NCBI GenBank assembly: GCA_020638975.1
Contig: JACKHN010000024.1
Location: 1-64,000 of the forward strand
Direction: 5' to 3'
DNA length: 64,000 nt
Source of the DNA: Planctomycetaceae bacterium
Lineage (GTDB): Bacteria; Planctomycetota; Planctomycetia; Pirellulales; Pirellulaceae
Positions 26,301-35,800 of this stretch are shown piece by piece. A model generated the notes under the pieces. That model worked only from the letters and a program-made list of their open reading frames with translations, did no database searches and was not told the DNA's origin. A program made the position numbers and the translations under genes. Within the stretch, counting starts at the first letter, position 1. Every line of letters begins with the position of its first letter.

Positions 26301-26743
26301 TGAAACGGCAAGTCGGACATGTGTACGACTTGCTGGCCCATCGCGAACTGTCAATTGAAGCGACGGACAGCGGATTGACACTGCCTTTAGATCTTGGTCC
26401 CTGCGAGGGTCGTGTCTTCATGGTCACCGATCGTCCGATACGCGATGTGATTGTGAACGTTCCCGAGACCGCAGCTCTTGGCCAGCAAATCACGGTGGAA
26501 ATCGCAGTGACCGATGGCGAGTCGCCCATCGACGCGGTCGTACCGGTCGAGGTGCGTATCGCCGATCCGGAAGGTGTCGAAGCGGAGATGACCGGTTACT
26601 ATGGAGCAGCCGGCGGCAGGCTCACCATTCCCTTCGACTTTGCTCCCAACGATCGCACGGGCGTGTGGGAGATCCGAGCGAAGGAACTAGCCTCCGGCAG
26701 AGAAGCGGCTGGCTATGTAAGATTGAATGCCAAAGGCGAATAA
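23399..26743 (+). CDS. Secreted LamG-domain glycosidase-like protein
   Basis: A 1114-residue exported protein (signal peptide FTIATIVVLSCTLATFTVSSVFGQ). Residues of about 55-250 form a LamG/concanavalin domain: QVLGFWNFDG, FTVEMWIKAK, RWRHVAFTYDALGTVTFFVD, FPGFIDEVRLS. Then comes an Ig-like segment and, from about 375, a TIM-barrel-like glycosidase region (MPVIMWGVGGTEGVVQELPR, LLHTEVRGESQVSFHPEEI, GIMYHGWQSLVET). A domain resembling the GH42 trimerisation/glutaminase-like fold follows (GAKVLVMADCDVLTKSAV), then a C-terminal Ig-like part. The exact GH family is unclear. The sulfatase gene starts 51 bases downstream, which suggests joint action on a sulfated polysaccharide. Confidence 0.75.
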   Translation: MNMQRLRTCGFQFTIATIVVLSCTLATFTVSSVFGQQVAVEWWRGYSSEDAIDEQVLGFWNFDGDEDGFTRDLSSHHHQATVRGAKPNAEGRFGGCLESSAGYPVIDESHGLHVANSPVLSPRGAFTVEMWIKAKDADAFPKEARPVLLDMKYVPYEHKGFMLSLTSASGDGKRQMSVAIGMGSRSETWYSNAFELPPGRWRHVAFTYDALGTVTFFVDGSELNRVTKSDAGPMAPATRPLSIGDRLGSNYNGFPGFIDEVRLSSGQREFRPIKFEPDVSRFVVVRMSEGAQVSGELINQTGGTLSGATVTAILPGGESESSPLPDVAAGGRHHMEFSIDSSLKPGEYAVKLSVEVPDWADSDVGYLATTLIPITITSRPLPHRMPVIMWGVGGTEGVVQELPRLKEIGFTHCLGLRVDYQKVWDEGARALPSTAEEIRAGREMLNAALENDVRIISSLAPGSWLRHAAVGKPFLRVDRKGNHYGREDVSGLFPAVQDFCLNTGAAMGRAYGDHPSFAAALLHTEVRGESQVSFHPEEIEAYRKATGAEIPIEVTIKNGVEYQKLANFPKDRVIADDDPILQYLRWFWQRGDGWNELNTRVDQGLKQNTTRDDFWTFYDPACRVPSISGSGGNVDVLSHWTYSYPDPIRIGLCTDELFEMARAGGRNQDVMKMTQLIWYRSQTAPPNATASGDPSPWVDQDPDAAYITIAPMHLREAFWWKMARPIKGIMYHGWQSLVETDSPGAYRFTNPNTQKELKRLVDEVVVPLGPALLQVPDAESDVVFLESFTSQMFARRGTYGWNHTWAGDMYHILMYAQLQPRVLYEESLLAGGLDGAKVLVMADCDVLTKSAVNTIQEFQAAGGLVIGDGEVCPAIKLDKMIARFNRTKQADVDRAALQSAAKDLRDWLDAKYSRAVDSTNPDVVTRRRRFGSTDYVFAVNDHREFGSYVGGYGLVMEDGLPSQTNVKLKRQVGHVYDLLAHRELSIEATDSGLTLPLDLGPCEGRVFMVTDRPIRDVIVNVPETAALGQQITVEIAVTDGESPIDAVVPVEVRIADPEGVEAEMTGYYGAAGGRLTIPFDFAPNDRTGVWEIRAKELASGREAAGYVRLNAKGE

Positions 26744-26794
26744 GATCAACGATCTGCGTTCGTTGAAGAGACAACAACCTGATTGGAGAGCAAC

Positions 26795-28351
26795 ATGCGT
26801 TTTGCATCGATGACTGCACACCTCGGTTTCTACCTGATGGCCATCGTCGCGGCGGGGCGACTGCCCGCTGCGGATCTGAATCTGCCGAAGATCGATGGTG
26901 CGAAGCCGTTGAACGCTGTGTTCATCCTTTCCGACGATCACCGCTATGACGTGATGAGCTTCCTAGGGCATCCGTGGGTAGAAACGCCTGCGATGGATGC
27001 CATGGCCCGTGATGGCGTGTACTTCGAGAACGCAATGGTGACGACTTCGCTTTGCTCACCCAGCCGCGCGTCGATCTTGACGGGCCAGTACATGCATAAC
27101 CATGGTGTGGTCGACAACAACGTGTTGACTCCCGACGGAACGATCTTCTTTCCGCAGTATCTTCAGGCGTCGGGATATCAGACCGCTTACTTTGGCAAGT
27201 GGCATATGGGCGGTCATTCGGACGAGCCTCGCGCGGGCTTTGATCGTTGGGTCTCGTTCAAGGGGCAAGGGCACTACTATCCGCCCGAGAATCTGAAGAA
27301 CTGGTCGCTGAATGTCGATGGCGAATCGGTGCCGCAGAAAGGATATATCACCGACGAGTTGACCGACTATGCAGTCGATTGGTTGAACTCCAGCGTGAAA
27401 GACAGCGGCAAACCGTTCTTCATGTACCTATCGCACAAAGGCGTGCATGGCATGTTCCATCCGGCGGCGCGACATGCCGGTCGGTACGCGGGCAAACCGC
27501 TGCCCGAGCCCAAGACAATGGCTGACACGGAGGAGAACTATAAAGACAAACCAATGTGGCTAAAGAACCAACGCAATAGTTGGCATGGTGTGGACTTTGC
27601 GTATCACCAGGACACGGACATTGCCGAGCATTATCGATTGTATTGCGAAGCCCTTCTGAGTGTTGATGAATCGATTGCTCGCGTTCGGAAGTGGCTCGAC
27701 GATAACGATCTCTCCGACAACACGATGGTCATGTACATGGGCGACAACGGATTCCAATGGGGCGAGCATGGCTTGATCGACAAGCGAACGGCCTACGAAG
27801 CGTCGATCCGTGTTCCTCTGGTCGGAGTTTGTCCGAAGCTTTGGAAGCCAGGAACGGTCGTCAAGCCAGTCGTCGCTGGTATCGACATCGGCCCCACGTC
27901 GCTCGAAGCTGCCGGCCTCAAGACGCCCGAGCACATGGACGGCCAGAGCTTCCTACAACTTGCCAGCGGCAAGATGCCAACGTCCGATTGGCGGCAGAAC
28001 ATCCTGTACGAGTATTACTGGGAATATAACTATCCACAGACACCCACAACTTTCGCGCTTCGGACCCCGCAATACAAGTTCATCCAATACCATGGCATCT
28101 GGGATATCGATGAACTGTACGATATCAAGAACGATCCGCACGAAGAACGCAATCTGATCTTCGACCCCATGCAACAGAAGCGGATCACTCAGATGCGAGC
28201 CGAGCTACACGAGATCCTCGAAAGTGCGGATGCCAATCGAGTACCGTTCAGTCACAAACTGCGAATGGGCTCGAATCTTCGCCTGCGCGGCGGATCTACT
28301 CCTGCGGACTTCCCGCCTCAGTTAATGCGGGATAAGAATGGTATAGAGTAA
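26795..28351 (+). CDS. Secreted type I sulfatase
   Basis: The ATG at 26795 is chosen because GGAGAG precedes it and the signal peptide (MTAHLGFYLMAIVAAGRLPA) then sits at the N-terminus; 518 residues. FILSDDHRYD (43-52) supplies the metal-binding Asp pair. C87-S-P-S-R is the formylglycine motif, in the context LCSPSRASILTGQY. FGKWHMGG and DNGFQWGEHGL add further metal and substrate ligands. The enzyme should hydrolyse sulfate esters, very likely on algal or animal polysaccharides, after the Cys is converted to formylglycine by an external enzyme. It lies directly after the LamG glycosidase-like gene. Confidence 0.94.
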   Translation: MRFASMTAHLGFYLMAIVAAGRLPAADLNLPKIDGAKPLNAVFILSDDHRYDVMSFLGHPWVETPAMDAMARDGVYFENAMVTTSLCSPSRASILTGQYMHNHGVVDNNVLTPDGTIFFPQYLQASGYQTAYFGKWHMGGHSDEPRAGFDRWVSFKGQGHYYPPENLKNWSLNVDGESVPQKGYITDELTDYAVDWLNSSVKDSGKPFFMYLSHKGVHGMFHPAARHAGRYAGKPLPEPKTMADTEENYKDKPMWLKNQRNSWHGVDFAYHQDTDIAEHYRLYCEALLSVDESIARVRKWLDDNDLSDNTMVMYMGDNGFQWGEHGLIDKRTAYEASIRVPLVGVCPKLWKPGTVVKPVVAGIDIGPTSLEAAGLKTPEHMDGQSFLQLASGKMPTSDWRQNILYEYYWEYNYPQTPTTFALRTPQYKFIQYHGIWDIDELYDIKNDPHEERNLIFDPMQQKRITQMRAELHEILESADANRVPFSHKLRMGSNLRLRGGSTPADFPPQLMRDKNGIE

Positions 28352-28454
28352 GAAGCGTCCAGTTAAAGCGGAACATCGCGCCCTGGACTTTCGATCGTTG
28401 ACATTCGCAATGGACCATCGACGCGGTTTCTAACGCTCATGATTTCCGCCAGTA

Positions 28455-29060
28455 TTACTGCGCCGCTTCATGTAGCTGTGCAGCAATATGATTGACGTCC
28501 TTCAGCGCGTCGGTCCATTGCGTTCGGTGTCTCTCCAGCGGATCGAGGAAGCCGTTTTCGTTGCGGGGAGCGTCGCCTCGTTCGGCCTCGTCCCACTGCT
28601 CCATGTAGCCGCAGTGATGCCAGCCGATGTAGTACGGCGCCCGCATCATTCCGCGGAGCATCTCTTCGTACATCCGCGCGACGTCTTCGAGCGACTTCGC
28701 GCCGGTGTGGAATCCTTTCACGCCCCACTCCTGCTGGTTTGGTCCCGCGAGACCAAAGCAACCGTCACCGTTGAAGATCGGCTTCCCGGTTGCTTCGTAA
28801 ATCATGTCGGTCAGCTTCTTGTCCTTGTCCCACGGCCCGTATGCTTGCACACAGACGACGTCGACATGCCTCTTGACCGACGGTAGCATGAAGTCGTAAT
28901 GCCACATCACCATGTTCTTGTCACCAAGAATCAGATGGTTCGGGTCGTGTTTGCGAATGAGCCTTGCGTGCAGCGAGTACCACTGTTCCGCAATGATTGG
29001 CATGAACGCCAGCATGTCTTTCTTGGCTGATTCAGGATCAGTGGAGTTCGTCCAATCCAT
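28455..29060 (-). pseudogene. C-terminal fragment of an agarase-like glycoside hydrolase
   Basis: Open for 201 codons from ATG 29060, and the frame continues a little upstream (LANLAAQ) before breaking. The sequence (QWYSLHARLIRKHDPNHLIL, VDVVCVQAYGPWD, TGKPIFNGDGCFGL, YIGWHHCGYMEQWDEAERG) is the C-terminal half of a TIM-barrel glycosidase resembling agarase-type proteins of planctomycetes. No N-terminal half or signal peptide exists. The coding sequence is replaced about 70 bases upstream by an oppositely oriented LamG fragment. I call it a pseudogene; a short active protein is unlikely. Confidence 0.7.
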
Positions 29061-29124
29061 TTGAGCCGCGAGATTAGCCAGTTGCGAGCGACTTCCCAGG
29101 GATCATTGTCATTTCGTTGCAAGT

Positions 29125-29541
29125 TTGTTGCGGCTCCCCACCAATTGTTACGACGTGGGTGAACCTCACTGGCAACTGCGAGACGACGGCCGCCTGCTGC
29201 TCGGCATCCAAACTCCTAGCGGTCATGTCGCCTATGATTCTGAACCCATTCTGAACATCAAGCATCTCGGTCGTTGGACACATTTGGCCACTGTCTACGA
29301 CAGCGAGTCCGCCGGAGTCACTCACTACATCGACGGCGTAAGTGTTGGCGAGTCGCCGATTACCACGGACAAGTTCAAACTCCAATTCGGCGAGACGGAA
29401 ATCGGAAACTGGGGGACTCCCGTAGAATACAGTCCCCAGAAAATCCGCAACTTCAACGGCCAGATCGACGAACTAACCCTCTTCAGCAAAGCACTGACCG
29501 CAAATGAAATCCAGTCGCTCTACACAATGGGGCTTCGCTAG
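29125..29541 (+). pseudogene. C-terminal LamG-domain fragment
   Basis: A 138-codon frame from a TTG. The piece HLGRWTHLATVYDSESAGVT, HYIDGVSVGESPITT, then FNGQIDELTLFSKALTANEI is the last two-thirds of a LamG/concanavalin domain, as at the C-terminus of planctomycete FecR-type anti-sigma or other LamG proteins. There is no start region or ribosome binding site. Its truncated 5' end abuts the truncated 5' end of the agarase-like fragment on the other strand, so a rearrangement joined the two remnants. Confidence 0.7.
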
Positions 29542-29951
29542 TTGAGAACTTCGCATGTTTGATTCGGAAAACCGACCAAAGACTCCTGCATCGCAGGTCA
29601 AGGAGGCGATGCCCGCCGCAGGCTGCCCATTCGGGCATTGATTGAGAGAATCGCCTCAAGTGTGCTTCGGAAGCGATCGTCGCCGACTTGGGAAGAAGGG
29701 CTTCGTGTGACGTTAGGGTAGTGTTGGTCGTGGCTTGTCGAACGCGGCGGTTCAAACGTGTGATCCCTTCCGATCGGAACGAGTGGCACAGCTTGTTCGA
29801 CCGGAATTTCCGGACAGTTCTTCCCCGAGTTTGCGTCCTGAGGTTGATCGCGCGAACTGACCGCGTAGACTGGTTGTAGCTTCTCGTTCCGGTTACCTCT
29901 TGTCATTTTCGACATCATGTCGAGTTTGCAGCATTTGCTCCACACGGCGTC
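29542..29951. other. Gene-free stretch upstream of the kinase operon
   Basis: 410 bases between the LamG remnant and the kinase start. Frames on the minus strand here are extensions of shadows from the kinase gene. An ATG at 29914 opens a 12-codon frame (MSSLQHLLHTAS) whose TGA overlaps the kinase ATG (ATGA), so it could be a translationally coupled leader. This is speculative. No other feature is seen. Confidence 0.4.
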
Positions 29952-32861
29952 ATGAACGAACTCTTTCGTCGCGAATACTTGGTTCGTTTGCCGCTGCCAC
30001 TTGCGCAGCTCTATAGCCGTGCGCACAACGCGAAGCAGGCGCGTGCTCGACATGATTATGCGTTCTATCTGTGCGAAGCGTTGATCAAGCTCGCAACGAT
30101 GCCGCTGGCCGCGACGTATCTGTCCGAGTCTGCCCGCGGAGCGAATCGGTGTGAGGCGATTGACGAGCGATTGCCTTGCCTTCGATTGCCATCGCTGGGG
30201 CATTGGCTGGGTCTGTTGCGAGAACTCGCGAAGCATTTCGGGACGCAAGCCGATGCAGAGCTGCATCCGCTGGGCCATCTGTGGAATCAATTGAATGAGA
30301 AACGACGCGACTGGAGTGGCTCGCTCGCGCTTTACCAACGGATTAAGAACGGTCCGGACGGCGAACCATCGAACAGCAAGAGTTGTTCGGCGCTGGAGTT
30401 GTTTGATGCGCTGGTTCAGTATCGAAACACGGTGTTTGGTCATGGATCGAGTCGTGTCGAATCATTCTATGAAGAGGAGATGGGGCCGCTGCTGCTTCCT
30501 GCCGTCACCGACCTGTTGGCTGATGGCGTGCTCGACTTGCTGGGACCTCCCGGCAGCCAATTGATCTTCCTGACCGAGATCCGGGTGGCTGGAGACAATC
30601 AAGCCGAGATCGACATCCGACGCTTGGTTGGTCGCGAGAGCGAACGCACAGAGCCCGTTGCGCTGACTGTTGACGAAGCAGCTCAACTCGCTCCGAATTG
30701 TGTTGCGGTTCAGTGGCCGGGACGCGACTTGCCACAACGGCTTGATCCGTTGCTGGCCTTCCGCGAGACGGAACTCACCGAAGAAGTTCTATTCTTGAAT
30801 CGCGATCGTAGCGGGAAGCATGTGGAGTACTTGAGCTATACGACAGGCCAGACCGTTCGCGATCCAGAAATGGAACCCGCAATGATGCGCATGCTCGCAT
30901 CCGTGCCCGCACCGCAACCAGTCGCAACGGCGAATGTGGACTCGAAGCCAGAGAGTGCGGATGCCACGGCGGCAACAGAAGTCGAGACGGCCCCATCGAA
31001 CGGACTGCCCCGCGTTCACGACTTCGAACTCCTCGCGGAGTTAGGGCGCGGTGGCATGGGCGTCGTCTATCTTGCTCGTCAATTGTCGCTGGGGCGAATC
31101 GTCGCGCTCAAAACCATCGCCGCCGAACTGCTCGACGATGAAATCGCGCTAGCCCGCTTTCGCCGCGAGATGCGAGTGCTCGGTCGCTGCGATCATCCAA
31201 ATATCGTGAAAGTGTTCTCCTGCGGGGCGATGCCCGATGGACAGCTTTACTATGCGATGGAGTACGTGCCAGGGGCAGACCTGGAACAAGTGTGGCGAGA
31301 ATTGGCTGGCACTTCCGACGAGACAGGCCACGGCAATCTATCCTGGGACCGGGCGGTTCGCACAGCCAGCACCAAGCAACTGCGACAAGCGACGAAGAAG
31401 CTTGTTGGTGGGGATACAAGACTAGATTTCAGTCGTCAAGCTTCGACTTCAATCTTGCCTGCAACAACCACAAGCGGCGAAGAGAAGATCGCGACGACTG
31501 ACGCCGTGGAAGTGCCTGCTGTGCCAACGCAAGTGACTGATGAATACGACGATGAAGATATCGACGCCTTTCAACGTCGCATTGCACGGCTCATGCGTGA
31601 TGCTGCATCGGCCCTGGAGGCAGTGCATGCTCAAGGGATTGTCCATCGCGATGTGAAGCTCGCGAATCTGATTCTCACGGCCGATGGCTCGCGTGTCGTG
31701 CTGATGGATTTCGGCTTGGCCAAGGGCCAAAGTATGGCTTTGACGACGAGTCGCTCAGGCGGATTGCTGGGGACATTGCGTTACTCGGCTCCCGAGCAGC
31801 TTGCCGCAGCGAATATGCAAGTCGGGCCCGCTGTGGACATTCGCGGCCTGGGGGTCACGATGTGGGAACTGCTCACTAAACGCAGGTTGTTTGCCGACGC
31901 AGAAGACGAACGACAGTTGGCCAGTTGGGTGTTAAATCACGATGTGCCCGCACTGCGAACGGTTGATCCACGTTTGTCGCCGGACCTTGAAGCCATCACC
32001 GAGAAGGCGACCGAACGCAACGTCGAGAGTCGGATTCAAGAGACCGGAAAGCTCGTCGAGTATCTTGATGCCTATTTGGACGGCAAGCCAGTCGTCATCG
32101 GCAAACCAAAAGCGTTACAAGAGTTCGCGGCACGATTTGCAATCCCGATCGTGATCGTTGCGACGTTGCTGCCGAACGCAGCGGCCGGCGCGTTTAACCT
32201 GGTTTATAATCGCAACCAGATCATTCAGAACGTTGCACCGGAATCGTTAAGCGTGTTTTGGACAACGCAGACGATTATCAACATGATTGCCTATCCGATC
32301 GGCGTGTATTTAGTCGGTTGGTTTACTTTTCGCGCCATACGACCCATACAACTGCAGCGTCAAAACAAACCTGTTGAAGCACAACTGCAGGCTCACGCTC
32401 GGCGGCACAGCCTGTTTGTAGGGCATTACGCGGCGCTGACGGGGATCGCGTTGTGGGGCTTGGCGGGGATTACCTATCCGATTGCGATCCACTTGGCGTC
32501 GGGAACGATGCCGCCGATTGCATATGTTCACTTCTTTGTGTCTTTGTTGCTGTGCGGGCTCGTCGCCGCGGCCTATCCGTTCTTTGTGAACACCTGGTTC
32601 GTCGTGACGATGATCTATCCAAGGCTCGCCGGGGGAAGCGTCTACTCGTCGCAAGACCGGCACGCATTCGAACGACTTACTGGACTGACGTGGCGTTACT
32701 TCATGTGTGCGGCGGCAGTTCCGATGTTCACGGTGGCGATCTTGGCGACGATCAATTCGGAATCACGAATGGCCCTCGGCGTGTTTGGCCTCGGCGGCTT
32801 AGCTGGATTCTTTGCGATCGCACCTATTTTCCGCAAACTCTTGGTGCGGTTGTCCAACTGA
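29952..32861 (+). CDS. Six-helix membrane Ser/Thr kinase with HEPN-like N-terminal domain
   Basis: A 969-residue protein. Residues 1-200 are alpha-helical and contain ALVQYRNTVFGHG (154-166), with Arg158 and His164 spaced as in the R-x4-6-H motif of HEPN folds. I recall the same context at the head of other large bacterial signalling proteins. The kinase domain has the loop ELGRGGMG (363-370), VALK Lys387, HRD (565-567), DFG (586-588) and APEQ (613-616), all intact. An 80-residue low-complexity insert lies between the hinge and HRD. Six hydrophobic segments follow (about 728-752, 770-792, 823-848, 854-886, 915-934, 940-960). Its stop is 6 bases before the next gene, so they form an operon. 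Confidence 0.87.
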   Translation: MNELFRREYLVRLPLPLAQLYSRAHNAKQARARHDYAFYLCEALIKLATMPLAATYLSESARGANRCEAIDERLPCLRLPSLGHWLGLLRELAKHFGTQADAELHPLGHLWNQLNEKRRDWSGSLALYQRIKNGPDGEPSNSKSCSALELFDALVQYRNTVFGHGSSRVESFYEEEMGPLLLPAVTDLLADGVLDLLGPPGSQLIFLTEIRVAGDNQAEIDIRRLVGRESERTEPVALTVDEAAQLAPNCVAVQWPGRDLPQRLDPLLAFRETELTEEVLFLNRDRSGKHVEYLSYTTGQTVRDPEMEPAMMRMLASVPAPQPVATANVDSKPESADATAATEVETAPSNGLPRVHDFELLAELGRGGMGVVYLARQLSLGRIVALKTIAAELLDDEIALARFRREMRVLGRCDHPNIVKVFSCGAMPDGQLYYAMEYVPGADLEQVWRELAGTSDETGHGNLSWDRAVRTASTKQLRQATKKLVGGDTRLDFSRQASTSILPATTTSGEEKIATTDAVEVPAVPTQVTDEYDDEDIDAFQRRIARLMRDAASALEAVHAQGIVHRDVKLANLILTADGSRVVLMDFGLAKGQSMALTTSRSGGLLGTLRYSAPEQLAAANMQVGPAVDIRGLGVTMWELLTKRRLFADAEDERQLASWVLNHDVPALRTVDPRLSPDLEAITEKATERNVESRIQETGKLVEYLDAYLDGKPVVIGKPKALQEFAARFAIPIVIVATLLPNAAAGAFNLVYNRNQIIQNVAPESLSVFWTTQTIINMIAYPIGVYLVGWFTFRAIRPIQLQRQNKPVEAQLQAHARRHSLFVGHYAALTGIALWGLAGITYPIAIHLASGTMPPIAYVHFFVSLLLCGLVAAAYPFFVNTWFVVTMIYPRLAGGSVYSSQDRHAFERLTGLTWRYFMCAAAVPMFTVAILATINSESRMALGVFGLGGLAGFFAIAPIFRKLLVRLSN

Positions 32862-32867
32862 GTCACT

Positions 32868-35800
32868 ATGCTCGCTTCATCTCCATCTACTCGCTCAATA
32901 CTCGCACGCGTTGCACTCGCGATTAGCTGCTGCTTGCTAGTCATCATGGCGACTAAGGCTGCAGAAGCTCAATCGTCTGGCTCGACGAATGCCAGCGAAG
33001 GCGAAGCGCGTTCGGAGATCGACCGCCAGATATTGCATGCCGAAACCTATTATTGGTTCGGCATGGCCGAACAAGGCAACATGACCGCCTTCCGTAAGGG
33101 ACTGTGGCACCTGAGCCAGGCCGAAGAGCAACTCGCTGCCGTTTCGCTATCCACTGACGACAAGGAACGCTATGCGAGTCGTATCGAGGGGCTCCGCGTC
33201 GACCTGGATGAGCAAATCGAGATTGCACACGATACGCTGTTCGGCGTCTTTCCGTTGATGCGATTCATTACTCAGACCCTGTTCGCCGAAGCAACGACGC
33301 TCGACACGTTCGAAGTGATCGATGATCCCACGGTCATGGCGTCCACGTTCGCCGCGAAGAATCTGGCGCTGACGACGATTACTGAATGGAAACAACGTCA
33401 CCAGTTGGATGTTGCTTTTACGAGCGTTCCGCACAACCCGCAACTCGAGAACGAAGCACTTTACGTCTTCAATAGTCATCCGAAGTTCTTTGTACACAAT
33501 CTCCGGGAAGTGACGGATGCGTTGAGCGCCGAGCAGTTGCGAGCGTTTCAGGCGGGCGAGGTAACGCCAGCGATCAAACGACGATTGCTGGAAGCCTTTG
33601 GGATTAGTGATCTACTTGTTGTGCTCGTGCGAGAGAACGACGTTGTTGACGGCGACTATTTCTATGTCTTAGAGGGCGAGATTTATGGAAGTGCCGCCGA
33701 CACGCCCACCCAAAACTTTGCGGTGATGGGATTCAGCCGTGATCGAAACCGATGGTTTACGTTGATCATAATGATCAATGTCTTTCTTGTCGCATGCGCC
33801 TATCTGGCTTTTTGGTTGCAGTCACGGATTCGACGGCGCGCGGCGGTTCGTTCACGAGCTTGGTCGTTCGTGGTGCTGCCGCTGTTGGCATTCACCGTTG
33901 GTCGAGTAACGCCGTGGTTCGTTGGACCACTGCTTAAATCAATTTCACCTGTGCCTGAGACCCTCGCAATCGTATCGTTTTGGATGCCCGCACTGGCCGG
34001 GATCGCACTGACGATCGGGCCAATGACCGGGTTCTGGCTCGTTGCAAAGCGGCTCGCAAAAATATGGCCGCTGTTCGCCTTAGAGTCACGCCTCGCATCA
34101 ATCTTCCTGGGGATCGCGGCAGGCGTTGCCGCGTACCTTTCGGTGGCGATGTTTCTTTTTCAACAAGGTGGTGCTTGGGCGGCGTTCATTCCTGCGACGA
34201 TCGCCATCGCTGGTCTTGCTTATCTGTTTGGTCGCGCACTCGACTCGGTCGACGAGACTCCAAGTGGATTTGCGGCGTTGGCGTGTCTGTTGTCGTTGTT
34301 CGTCGGACCAGCGGTGTTTCTGTGCAGTCCGATTTGGCTTTGGAGTGTCGCTGGATTAACGACGCTCAGCTGGCTGGTGCCCGTTGCGATCGCGGCGAGA
34401 TCCAACAAGCCCTCGGAGGACGTGAAACGCGATTCCGTGACACCGCAGAAAGAGTTCGGCAGAAGTACATTGATCTCGGAAGTAGATGTCGAGCGTCTCG
34501 CCGAGTTAGCGGAGCGCCCACGTTTCCAGAGATTCGACGGCTTCGAGAGGTGCTGGGAACTCGTGGAACCTTTTCTCGACGGAACCAGCGTTCACTTGGG
34601 GCTACATGGCGGTTGTGGCTGCGGATTGTCGGTCACTGCGAAAGAGTTGTCTGCGGAAATCATATCGGTGTTTCGGGAGCGAGGCGGTGAAGTCGTTGAG
34701 ATGCATGGCGAGTGTCCGAATGCCGACGGCGAGCCTCGACCCTATGCACCGTTTCAAACCGCGCTTGCCCAACACTTCGAGATTGAACTGTTGGGATCGC
34801 AGCGGAAGTCGGACGAACTCGATGCCGCGCTCGGAGAAGTGTTTCAATCGGTCGTTCCGTTTGCCGGGGTCTTGTTCCCGGCATCATCGACGGCTGCCTC
34901 ACCAATCACGTCGGGAGAAGACATTGCAGCGTCGATTGCATGGACGTTGGAACGGCTGGCAAAACGCAAGCCGATCATCCTCTTTATCGACGACGCCCAG
35001 TGGCTCGATGACGCTTCACGCGAGTTGCTCAAACACTTGATCTCCCGATTTCCAAGCGGCGGCACACTGCCCATTGCCATCCTGGTTGCCAGCCATGAAG
35101 TCTCGGCACTCAATGACCTGACGATTAACGATGCACAGCAGGTTCATCTAACAAGCCCATCGGCTGAACAGCAAGCTCAGATTCTAACCGGAGGCGTTGG
35201 ACTTGAAGCGACGACGGCTGCGGACATCGTCGAACGTATTGGCGGCGCAACGATCGAGAAAGGCGGGCTATTGTGGCTGCTTCAAGTTGTCAGCAGTTTG
35301 GCGCGCTGCGGGGCCTTTGTCGCGACTGATGCAGGTGCGCGGCTGCGCGACGGAAAATGGCCTGAAGATGCTGCGATCCCGAGTGAGATGCGAGAGGTAT
35401 TGGTCAGGCAACTTCGCGATCATCCCCATTACAGAACGATCATTCAGTGTGCGGCCTGTGCCTGCAACGGACGAGAGTTCGCATCCAGTGTCGTCGCTCA
35501 GGCGCTTGGTAGGCCAAAGCTGGAGTTGCTCGTCGATCTTGACCGAATCGATCTGGAAACGAGTATCTTGCACGATGTCAAAACACGCGACGACATTTTT
35601 GCGTTTCAGTCGTCTTTCATGCTCGACGTGGTCCGGCAAGAGTTGCAAGTCGATAGAAACTGCCGTTCGCGTGACATTCCGCAGATCATCCGGGAGTATC
35701 ACGCTCGACTGGGGTCGATCTTGGCAGACGATCCCAACGCAAGATCCCGGCACCTGTACCAAATCGCCAATCATTTCCTGGCGGCCGGACCTTCGCATGC

